Assembly: GCA_902803015.1 (NCBI GenBank)
Contig: CADCOL010000208.1
Location: 1 to 8,097, forward strand
Direction of reading: 5' to 3'
From: an uncultured Lachnospiraceae bacterium
Lineage (GTDB): Bacteria > Bacillota > Clostridia > Lachnospirales > Lachnospiraceae
Length of the DNA: 8,097 nucleotides
A model generated the notes under the pieces. It was not told where the DNA came from and searched no databases. It worked only from the letters and a program-made list of their open reading frames with translations. How positions within the stretch are numbered: the stretch's first letter is position 1; each line of letters opens with the position of its first letter. Both the position numbers and the translations under genes were made by a program. This document shows positions 1 to 6,398 of the stretch, in pieces.

Positions 1-554
1 CCGGAGTTGCCATTCAGATAGTGTATTAGCTGGTTTGAGGAGCCTCTCAGGATCTCTCCGCAATTTTGCTCGCGAACATATACGCCGCCCACCACGACAT
101 CAACGAGCGAAAGTACGCGTTCGACCGCATCGTCATTGAGTTCCCCGTCGTGAACAATCCTGCCGGATGCCGCCCTGACGTTCCGGTTTCCGGACTCAGT
201 TTTTTCTCCCGGCATCTCTTCTGCCGATATCTGCCCGGCATTTTCCAATGTATAACCTGTAAATAATAAAATATCATCGCACACCGGTCTTAGCGCAGCC
301 ATCAATTCGGCCAGCTCCTCCGCCTGCAAAAGCGGTTCTCCGCCGGAAATCGTAATGCCTGTCAAAGAGTAATCTTCCATTGCCGCTTTGCACATTGCGA
401 CCAGCATGGGAAGCGGCATTTCGCCTTTTTCCTTCTCCCAGAGTTCGGGATTGGCACAGCCCTCGCATCTTCGGTCGCATCCCTGCAGCCAGATTCCGAG
501 CCGCTCTCCGGGACCGAGTGCCTTTATGGGATATAATACTCTTCCAACCCGCAT
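1..554 (-). CDS. NrdG-like radical SAM (4Fe-4S) protein, 3' end missing
   Basis: The frame is open from an ATG at 554 to the left edge, giving 184 complete residues and no stop. It carries the radical SAM cluster motif CxxxCxxC as GCDRRCEGC (Cys26, Cys30, Cys33), preceded by GPGERLGIWLQ, then ISGGEPL (residues 69-75) for S-adenosylmethionine binding, FTGYTLE (98-104) and GSSNQLIHYL (171-180). The order and spacing follow NrdG, the activase that places a glycyl radical on anaerobic ribonucleotide reductase. E. coli NrdG is about 154 residues; this protein is longer because of roughly 30 extra hydrophilic residues around 106-138. An in-frame TGA at 573-575 limits the start, and GGAG at 563-566, 8 bases upstream, supports the ATG. 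It follows the AAA+ gene after 50 bases and is probably co-transcribed. No nrdD is visible, so a role with the kinase/AAA+ set is as likely as a role in nucleotide reduction. Family call is firm; substrate unknown. Confidence 0.9.
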   Translation of the reverse strand, partial: MRVGRVLYPIKALGPGERLGIWLQGCDRRCEGCANPELWEKEKGEMPLPMLVAMCKAAMEDYSLTGITISGGEPLLQAEELAELMAALRPVCDDILLFTGYTLENAGQISAEEMPGEKTESGNRNVRAASGRIVHDGELNDDAVERVLSLVDVVVGGVYVREQNCGEILRGSSNQLIHYLNGNS

Positions 555-562
555 GCTGTCGT

Positions 563-566
563 CTCC
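563..566 (-). promoter_or_regulatory. Ribosome binding site of the radical SAM gene
   Basis: On the minus strand GGAG lies 8 bases upstream of the ATG at 554, inside a GGATGGAG stretch. Together with the in-frame stop at 573-575 it fixes the start. The remaining 50-base gap after the AAA+ stop shows no hairpin with a T-run, so read-through from the AAA+ gene is expected. Confidence 0.7.
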
Positions 567-604
567 ATCCTGTCATTTCCACCGGCAAGTCTCTGTGCCT
601 GTTG

Positions 605-2473
605 CTAAACCTGCCTGCTTTCAAGCACCAGGTCGTAGCCGGAATCTTTCTTCACGATATCCGTTACCACGCGTGCTTCGCCGGCCTGAATCGCATCATC
701 AAAAATATGTCTCGCAAGCGGATTGATCAACGCCTTCTCCACAATATTGTTAATTCCGCGTCCGCCGTTATCGAGATTCTCGCATACAAGTCCGTACAGT
801 TTCTCGAATACAGGACTGACATCGATGCGAATCTCTTTCTGAAGTGCAATCATCTTCACAATGCCTTCCACACGGGCCGTTAAAATCTCTCTTGCAACAT
901 CCTCGTTGATGTAACGGAAGATGACAATATTCTCTCCGATACGGTTTAAAATCTCCGGTCTTCCGAGTTCGAGCTTAAAGTGATCCTGAATGGCAGTCGT
1001 CACTTTCGTACGTACTTCATCCGGACTCATCGAACGATTCACGTTTTCTTTGCGGTTTCCGTACTGATCCTTCGTATAGATTCCGAGGTTGGATGTAAAT
1101 ATAATCACACAGTCGGAAAAATACGCGGTATTTCCCTGTCCGTCCGTCATACGGCCGTCTTCGAGGATTTGTAAGAATTTATCGAGAATCGTCGGCGATG
1201 CTTTTTCAATCTCATCAAAGAGCAGGATTGAAAACGGGTTCTTCCGGACCGCATTCGTAAGCTGTCCGCCTGCCTCATATCCGACATATCCCGGAGGCGC
1301 ACCGAATAATCTCTGGTCGGAATTATCGTGCGAATACTCACTCATATCAAAACGGATGCACGCACTCTCATCGCCGAACACAAGCTCCGCAAGAGTCTTC
1401 GCGGTTTCCGTTTTACCGGTACCGGTCGGTCCCGCAAAGAATAATACGCCCTTCGGAGAAGCATTATTCTTCACTTTTGACAGGCCGCTGACCGCACGTT
1501 TCAAAACATCGAGGGACTGGGAAACTGCCTCGTCCTGTCCTTTGACACGTTTCTTCAGAATCTCTTCGCCGCGTGTTAAGCGGTTTGACAAATCCTCTTT
1601 CTCCCATGGATTCTCTTTGATTCCGTAGGTGTAAAGATCCACAACGGAACAGATTTTGGAAAGATGAACCTTCTCCGAAATGGCAAGTTTTCGAAGCTGC
1701 ATCAGTTCAAAGAACGTCAGTCCTTCCGTACGTGCAACAAACTGGTCAATCAGTTTTTCACGTTCTTCCGGTTTGTCTTTATAGTTTTCGCAATCTTCTT
1801 TGAATATTTCGGAATCAAAGAAGTTCACCATATCATCCTGCAAAAGGAAGCTCTTTCGCTGCTCCGCATTCGGGTATTCAATCTGAATGCCCTTAATCCG
1901 GTTTACGTTAAAATAAATCCACGACGGCAAATCGTTCTGCTTATCCGTGATAAAGACGAGCATGTTTTCAACTCTGCCCTCTTTCGTATTCACATCCGCC
2001 GCGCCAAGGAATGCCTGCTTCAGAATCGTGTAGCACTGAAGATCCGCAGGATACAGATGATCCGGCGCGATAATGTAACGCGATGCCATGTCCATCACGA
2101 TAACGGTGGAACTCTCGCCGTTAGCAAGTGCCTCTTTAATCAGCACGGGTGCCCCCGTGTCGGATGCATCGAATTTGGCTGCGATTTTACCGTCTTCGAC
2201 ATTCATGCCGACTATTTCGCCAAACTTCGAAAGAGCCGTTTCTTCGGAAGCGGTAAAACCGTCAATCGGATTGTAAAATACGACGTTCTCATATCCTTTT
2301 TCCGCAAAGAATGCTTCCAGATACTGATTCAGCGTAAGCCATGCGCCTTTCAGTTCCCCTTCCGGAAACCGGAAACTGTCATAGATATTGCCTTCGAGGA
2401 TAATCGAGCTCTTAATCCGGTAAAAAATCTCAAGTTCCTTATGCCATTTTGCCACGATCATGTTTTCTGCCAT
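605..2473 (-). CDS. AAA+ ATPase: degenerate AAA domain plus ClpB/Hsp104-type domain
   Basis: A 622-residue protein-remodelling ATPase. The C-terminal half is a complete ClpB D2-class module: Walker A GPTGTGKT (348-355), pore loop GAPPGYVGY (391-399, Tyr396), Walker B ILLFDE (416-421), sensor 1 FTSN (459-462), arginine finger in GRPEILNRI (Arg511) and a sensor 2 GGRG (570-573). The first 290 residues look like a decayed AAA domain: a Walker B/sensor-like pair VIVMDMAS (124-131) and MLVFITD (171-177), the typical RIKGIQIEYPNAEQR segment (192-206), and a lid-like TEGLTFFEL (249-257), but no Walker A. The Clp N-domain and ClpB middle coiled coil are absent, as is an IGL/IGF ClpP-docking tripeptide after sensor 1, so unfolding or disassembly is more likely than proteolysis. 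I chose ATG at 2473 (MAENMIV): the upstream TTG at 2479 sits 1 base from the AGAGGG ribosome site. It follows the FHA gene by 42 bases. Confidence 0.95.
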   Translation of the reverse strand: MAENMIVAKWHKELEIFYRIKSSIILEGNIYDSFRFPEGELKGAWLTLNQYLEAFFAEKGYENVVFYNPIDGFTASEETALSKFGEIVGMNVEDGKIAAKFDASDTGAPVLIKEALANGESSTVIVMDMASRYIIAPDHLYPADLQCYTILKQAFLGAADVNTKEGRVENMLVFITDKQNDLPSWIYFNVNRIKGIQIEYPNAEQRKSFLLQDDMVNFFDSEIFKEDCENYKDKPEEREKLIDQFVARTEGLTFFELMQLRKLAISEKVHLSKICSVVDLYTYGIKENPWEKEDLSNRLTRGEEILKKRVKGQDEAVSQSLDVLKRAVSGLSKVKNNASPKGVLFFAGPTGTGKTETAKTLAELVFGDESACIRFDMSEYSHDNSDQRLFGAPPGYVGYEAGGQLTNAVRKNPFSILLFDEIEKASPTILDKFLQILEDGRMTDGQGNTAYFSDCVIIFTSNLGIYTKDQYGNRKENVNRSMSPDEVRTKVTTAIQDHFKLELGRPEILNRIGENIVIFRYINEDVAREILTARVEGIVKMIALQKEIRIDVSPVFEKLYGLVCENLDNGGRGINNIVEKALINPLARHIFDDAIQAGEARVVTDIVKKDSGYDLVLESRQV

Positions 2474-2480
2474 ATGCAAT

Positions 2481-2486
2481 CCCTCT
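2481..2486 (-). promoter_or_regulatory. Ribosome binding site deciding the AAA+ start
   Basis: AGAGGG on the minus strand is 7 bases upstream of the ATG at 2473, a normal distance. An in-frame TTG at 2479 is also open, but only one base separates it from this site, so the ATG is preferred and the protein starts MAENMIV. Confidence 0.75.
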
Positions 2487-2515
2487 TTGTAACCTTCTCG
2501 CAGATTATCTCTGTA

Positions 2516-3238
2516 CTAATTCCCCGTTTCTGCATCCTCCACAAGTCGGAAATATGCGATGCTCGGATGATATCCCTGCCTGTCTCTTGCTCCCATCACG
2601 ATTAAGTCCCCCGGCTCAATGCGGTACGGGATATTCCTTTCCAGTTCGATATTATTTACCTGCGTCGGATTCGTATGTCCGATGTGTTCAATCACAATGC
2701 CTTCTTCGTAAGCCGTAAACTTCGCATGCCCGGAGCTGACAAATGCTTTCTCCGCCAGATAGTCGGCTCCAGCTCCGCTACGCCCGACAATGGTTTCTTC
2801 TCCGAGCGGGAGACGGATTTCGCACTTACCGTCCTCGGAGCGCAAGTAAAATCTGCTTAGTACTACATCTGTAGGTTGTTCCGTCGGAGCATCTGTTTGC
2901 TTGTCCGATGCGTTGTCCTCCTCCGGCTTATACACGCCAACCGTCAAAAGACTTCTTCCGCAATCACACCGGCTTCGGCTGTACGGCCAGAGTTTCCCGC
3001 AATCGGGGCACTTGCGTTTAAAGCCGCCAAACGTCTCCGCGCCTTCTTTTTCACTGCCCGCAGAGGGAACCCCGCCTGCAACAGGTTTTCCGGCGACACC
3101 CGATGTCTCTGTTTTCTGCGGAACCATTTCCCCGCATTCACTCACCGGCACACGCAGCAAATCTTCTCTGCACGCCGAGCACACGATATTGCTGATTCTG
3201 TTTACAGTCCCGCATGCGGGACATTTTTTCCCTTTCAC
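2516..3238 (-). CDS. Double zinc-ribbon FHA-domain protein
   Basis: A 240-residue soluble protein. It opens with a zinc ribbon (KCPAC at 5-9 and VCSAC at 19-23; ligands Cys6, Cys9, Cys20, Cys23). After a Gly/Glu/Thr-rich linker comes a second ribbon (KCPDCG at 76-81 and RCDCG at 90-94; Cys77, Cys80, Cys91, Cys93), then a polar linker and a C-terminal FHA domain (about 128-233). The phosphothreonine-binding signature of FHA domains is present: GRS (152-154), SSGH (168-171) and the QVNN loop (193-196). FHA domains dock onto phosphothreonine made by Ser/Thr kinases, and such a kinase lies two genes upstream, so kinase-dependent scaffolding is the natural role. The zinc ribbons could bind protein or nucleic acid. 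The start is GTG at 3238, with AGGGGTGG 7 bases upstream and an in-frame TGA at 3242-3244; the first Cys pair lies 6 residues in, so no later start is plausible. No membrane segment. Confidence 0.95.
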   Translation of the reverse strand: MKGKKCPACGTVNRISNIVCSACREDLLRVPVSECGEMVPQKTETSGVAGKPVAGGVPSAGSEKEGAETFGGFKRKCPDCGKLWPYSRSRCDCGRSLLTVGVYKPEEDNASDKQTDAPTEQPTDVVLSRFYLRSEDGKCEIRLPLGEETIVGRSGAGADYLAEKAFVSSGHAKFTAYEEGIVIEHIGHTNPTQVNNIELERNIPYRIEPGDLIVMGARDRQGYHPSIAYFRLVEDAETGN

Positions 3239-3245
3239 GACTCAA

Positions 3246-3253
3246 CCACCCCT
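3246..3253 (-). promoter_or_regulatory. Ribosome binding site for the GTG-initiated FHA gene
   Basis: AGGGGTGG on the minus strand lies 7 bases before the GTG at 3238. It lies in the longest intergenic gap of the window (68 bases, 3239-3306). I see no convincing -35/-10 pair or terminator hairpin in that gap, only a short GAAC-C-GTTC inverted repeat at 3258-3266. Confidence 0.65.
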
Positions 3254-3306
3254 GTCCGAACCGTTCCTGACTCTGCCGTCGAAATCCGTTTTGTTTATCG
3301 ATACCC

Positions 3307-4671
3307 TCAATTCTGTCCTGTCATAAGATACTTGCTCTCTCTGGAAGCATAGTACTCGTAGAAATCATCGCCTGCCGCAACGCCCAAAGCACCGGCCTCG
3401 CTGCCTGTACCGCCCGCCTTCGTAAATTCCGTCGTATTGATGACCTGCGCAAAGTCCGGGCTCACGGGATAGAGATTCTCTTTCCGGAACTCCAGACCTC
3501 TTTGATTGATTGCATGAAAAATCTTTTCATACTCCTCACAGAAAAGCACCTGTTCTTTGACAAGTTTGTCCACTTCCCTCGGGTGCGGTGCGCGGTCCGT
3601 GGTATCCTCCACGGCCACTTCCATCGTTACCCTTCCCGTGGAATCGTATATCACATGCAGAATCACATCATCATGGATTCTGTAAATCTCCCTGGCAAAA
3701 TCCCTGTCCTCTTCGCGTTCACCCAGATAGGAATATCCGAGTCCCACCAGGCTTTTGCGGATATTTTTCATAAGAATTCTCAAATCGCCTGTTTCGGAAT
3801 GCTTTGCCATCAATGCCGCACATTCATAGCGAATCGCCTCAATGCTTTCCTCCGCGAGCGAAAACTTCTTTGGCAAAACATCATACTCACTGCAAAGTGT
3901 GTGGTACTTGGCAAGTTCCATGCTGAGCCTTGCGTCCAGATTATCCAGTCGTTTTTCTTCTTTCTCAATCGCATCTCGTATCGGACGTACTTTCATGACA
4001 TCCAGCCGGTGCACTTCTTCGTAAAGAGAAAATGCATCCCTGCCCTCCGCACAAAGCGCCGATACTTCATCGTATAACCGCATGGATTCCGCCTCTTTCA
4101 TCCCCGTAATCGCCGCACGTGTCTTTAAATCTCCCAGCACACGCAGTACTCTGGCAGCCTCTTCTTTTGCAAGTTCTTCAAAGGCTGCAATCTGCTCTTT
4201 GCGAAGTTCTTCCGTACTTTTAAACTCCGGTCCGGGATTTGCGTCCATACTGTGTCCTGCAATACCTGCTGCATTCTTCGCACCTGCAACCACCCGCTCA
4301 AAGTATGTATCCCTCGTTTTTCTGACAAGAATTTCCGTCTCCTCAAAGAAACTCTCCACACCTTCAAACTTCACGGAAACATTCTGCAGAACTTCCTTCA
4401 TATCCTCATTGTTTCGCTCCGCCAAAACCGCTGCAATCCGCTGCGTCGAAGCTTTGATTTCCGAAGAAAGGGTATCAAGTTTCTGCATCCGGAATTTGAT
4501 CTCGTCTTCTTCCATGACACCGATACAAAGATCCTGCAAAGCGGCAATCGACTGAAGTCTTCTTTTCTGCAGGTCGTTTAAGCGCACAAGGTCCTGGCAG
4601 AACCGTCTTCTGTCCTGCTCAAATAAACGAAACCGTTTGATATCCGCTGCTGACATTTTCGGTCCGCTCAT
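3307..4671 (-). CDS. Unrecognised coiled-coil protein with a C-terminal alpha/beta domain
   Basis: A 454-residue cytoplasmic protein that I cannot assign to a named family. Residues 1-295 are almost entirely charged, heptad-like helix (rich in Glu, Lys, Arg, Leu and Ala), with breaks near 130-150 (a Gly/Ala/Asn/Pro segment) and 260-270. Residues about 296-395 look like a compact alpha/beta domain: a helix leading into LVGLGYSYLGE (308-318), a strand pair around DDVILHVIYDSTGRVTMEVAVE (split at Asp343), then a long helix with VDKLVKEQ. The tail (400-454) is Gly/Thr-rich and ends in an aromatic-rich stretch. There is no signal peptide or membrane helix. ATG at 4671 (MSGPKMSAAD) overlaps the kinase stop as ATGA, implying translational coupling and perhaps joint action as kinase substrate or adaptor. 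An upstream in-frame start at 4716 would lie inside the kinase gene and is not favoured. The coding call is firm; function unknown. Confidence 0.9.
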   Translation of the reverse strand: MSGPKMSAADIKRFRLFEQDRRRFCQDLVRLNDLQKRRLQSIAALQDLCIGVMEEDEIKFRMQKLDTLSSEIKASTQRIAAVLAERNNEDMKEVLQNVSVKFEGVESFFEETEILVRKTRDTYFERVVAGAKNAAGIAGHSMDANPGPEFKSTEELRKEQIAAFEELAKEEAARVLRVLGDLKTRAAITGMKEAESMRLYDEVSALCAEGRDAFSLYEEVHRLDVMKVRPIRDAIEKEEKRLDNLDARLSMELAKYHTLCSEYDVLPKKFSLAEESIEAIRYECAALMAKHSETGDLRILMKNIRKSLVGLGYSYLGEREEDRDFAREIYRIHDDVILHVIYDSTGRVTMEVAVEDTTDRAPHPREVDKLVKEQVLFCEEYEKIFHAINQRGLEFRKENLYPVSPDFAQVINTTEFTKAGGTGSEAGALGVAAGDDFYEYYASRESKYLMTGQN

Positions 4672-6398
4672 AGTCCAAACTCTTCCCCCAGACTGTATCC
4701 TTTTGCCTTCATCCAACCGTAAACGGCAGGTTTCAGCGTATGCGCATCATCCAAAAAGTACGCCGTCACCCGGTATAAATCGATATACCCCTCGCCCTTT
4801 TTTCCGGTAAGATATTTTTTCACTTCCTCAATATTTCGAAATACCGTTCCGTCCGGAAGATTCACATTTAACTCCTCCCTGCCGGTATAACGGTATGCGA
4901 ATTCATAGCAGTAACTCTCCCTGTGGTTTCTCCAGTCGATGCGGTCTTTCATGCGGTTTTCGAATTCACGAATGAGTTCCTTATGTTCGTCGCTTTCGCC
5001 CTTCGCTTCGGCAAATTTCATCATCACACCCGAAGGAATCAGAGTTTCAAGCGATTCCATACCGGTTCTTAAAATATCGTTGGTATATCCGGACAGCGCT
5101 TCAAACATCGCATTCACAAAATCCTCAATACTTTCGTATGCACCCGCAGGCGAAAACAGATACGGTAAATCCGGCGAAATCGTATAAAGAATCGCCGCTA
5201 GTTTTTCGTCCGAATCGAGATTCCTGTCCGCCAGAGTGTCCTCTATTACCGACGCATGATAAAGACGCGTTTTTGATACATTTTTCCCGAGGCGTAAATG
5301 CTCGGTCAGCTGGTTTCTTAAGATAAAATCCCTGCCTTCTTTCCAGTTCCATCCGATGGCACTCATTAAAGAATTCATGTCCGTATACTGCTTGTGCATA
5401 AAGCTGACGGGCGGTATCGAACCGTCCTCTTCCGCTTCGGATGCGCCCCCGCCGAGTCCGGGAATCGGCTGGCTTACACCGTCAATCCACTTGCGGACTT
5501 CTTCGTATGTCCAGCGCCGGTTCGGATTGGAAAGATCGTGCCGGTAGGACAAATCCGCATATGTTAAACCGAGAATTAACTGATACAAATCCTCCGGCAT
5601 GTCCGCCGGCTTGGTAATGATATTCGTATAGGCATTCTCTTCCCCGAACGGGGTTTTGCCCGTGAAAAGTTCATAAATCAGGATTCCGAGCGAATAATAA
5701 TCCGACTCGTCAAAATATACATTCCTAAGCACCTCGGGAGCCGCGTACGAGGCCGTAAAGCCCACCTCGGATACAACAATGGACTTTGATTCGCGAATCA
5801 CCGAAGAGAGGCCGAAATCGATTAATACGGGGTGTGTGCCCTCGTTCGACCACATCACGTTGGCCGGTTTGATGTCCCGGTGCAGGATTCCCGCTTCGTG
5901 AAGATCATGCAGTGCCTCGTTTAAATCCGGAATAATAAAACCTTTCAAGTCCTCGTAAGAGAACGGTCCCTCCTTGCTTAAGCGTTCCGCAAAACTGCCT
6001 TTTTTAAAATAGTCATAGACCTCAAACCGCTTTCCCGCGAATTCGCCGGTTTCATAGATTCTCGCCACATAAGGCGATTTTGTATTCTTTAATTTTGCAG
6101 GCAGATCCTCTTTTGCGTGAATCGCACGACGGAAGATTTTCACTGCATAGAGTTCCCCGTCATGCTCGCTTAAATAAAGGTCTGCCTCGCCGCCCGCATT
6201 CGCGGTACCGATTCTGCGAATGATATGATAATCGCCCGGAAGAACGCTGCCCGCATCGAGATTAACGCAACCTAAGGGGGCATTGCTGCCCCCCTGTTGA
6301 TTCTCGTTCGTCGATGCTATGGAATTGTTTTCCGAAACCGGTGCAAAATCGTTAAAAACGGTTGCATCCGCTCCCCGGTTAAACACGGTATTACTCAT
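4668..6398 (-). CDS. Soluble eukaryotic-type Ser/Thr protein kinase with repeat-like C-terminal extension
   Basis: A 576-residue Hanks-type kinase. Residues 1-55 are a polar, Asn/Ser/Gln-rich leader with two TVFN motifs (4-7, 13-16). The kinase domain (about 57-305) has an unusual glycine loop IGTANAGGEADLYL (63-76), the catalytic lysine in AVK (Lys87), HRDIKPANV (173-181), DFG (194-196), an activation segment with several Ser/Thr, and AAPE (219-222). All core catalytic residues are kept, so activity is expected. After a Gly/Glu/Pro linker (310-330), residues 335-576 form a helical extension with recurring units. There is no membrane helix and there are no PASTA repeats, unlike PrkC/PknB. The start is ATG at 6398, overlapping the HD-GYP stop by 8 bases, with GAGGAG 4 bases upstream. 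A longer frame to 6605 exists but is Arg/Lys-rich antisense-like sequence inside the HD-GYP tail. Likely partners are the coiled-coil protein and the FHA protein immediately downstream. Confidence 0.95.
   Translation of the reverse strand: MSNTVFNRGADATVFNDFAPVSENNSIASTNENQQGGSNAPLGCVNLDAGSVLPGDYHIIRRIGTANAGGEADLYLSEHDGELYAVKIFRRAIHAKEDLPAKLKNTKSPYVARIYETGEFAGKRFEVYDYFKKGSFAERLSKEGPFSYEDLKGFIIPDLNEALHDLHEAGILHRDIKPANVMWSNEGTHPVLIDFGLSSVIRESKSIVVSEVGFTASYAAPEVLRNVYFDESDYYSLGILIYELFTGKTPFGEENAYTNIITKPADMPEDLYQLILGLTYADLSYRHDLSNPNRRWTYEEVRKWIDGVSQPIPGLGGGASEAEEDGSIPPVSFMHKQYTDMNSLMSAIGWNWKEGRDFILRNQLTEHLRLGKNVSKTRLYHASVIEDTLADRNLDSDEKLAAILYTISPDLPYLFSPAGAYESIEDFVNAMFEALSGYTNDILRTGMESLETLIPSGVMMKFAEAKGESDEHKELIREFENRMKDRIDWRNHRESYCYEFAYRYTGREELNVNLPDGTVFRNIEEVKKYLTGKKGEGYIDLYRVTAYFLDDAHTLKPAVYGWMKAKGYSLGEEFGL
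6276..6293 (-). other. GC-rich hairpin with GCAA tetraloop inside the kinase coding region
   Basis: In the transcript (minus strand) the sequence reads GGGGGCA-GCAA-TGCCCCC: a perfect 7-base-pair stem, five pairs of them G-C in a row, closed by a GNRA-class loop. It lies about 105-125 bases after the kinase ATG and codes part of the flexible leader (around residues 36-41). No T-run follows, so it is not a normal intrinsic terminator. A role in translation or mRNA stability is possible but unproven. Confidence 0.5.

Noticed and set aside
274..624. Minus-strand open frame of 116 codons overlapping the AAA+ stop
   Set aside because: Arg/Gly-rich shadow of the radical SAM frame, which holds the cluster motif and runs off the left edge.
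1415..1426. Perfect 12-base palindrome ACCGGTACCGGT
   Set aside because: It encodes the alternating Gly/Thr residues of Walker A (PTGTGK); codon choice for GTG repeats explains it.
1089..1628. Plus-strand open frame of 179 codons
   Set aside because: Exactly antisense to the Walker A to arginine-finger region of the AAA+ domain; Ser/Pro/Arg-rich with no domain.
1664..2605. Plus-strand open frame of 313 codons
   Set aside because: It lies antisense to the AAA+ gene and runs past its start into the FHA gene, with no ribosome site or recognisable domain. The minus-strand frame has unmistakable AAA+ motifs. It is a by-product of codon bias.
3258..3266. Short inverted repeat GAAC-C-GTTC in the 68-base gap before the FHA gene
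   Set aside because: Too short to be a convincing operator or terminator, with no T-run and no nearby promoter elements.
4672..4716. Fifteen-residue upstream extension of the coiled-coil protein
   Set aside because: It would overlap the kinase by 49 bases. The ATG at 4671 makes a standard ATGA overlap.
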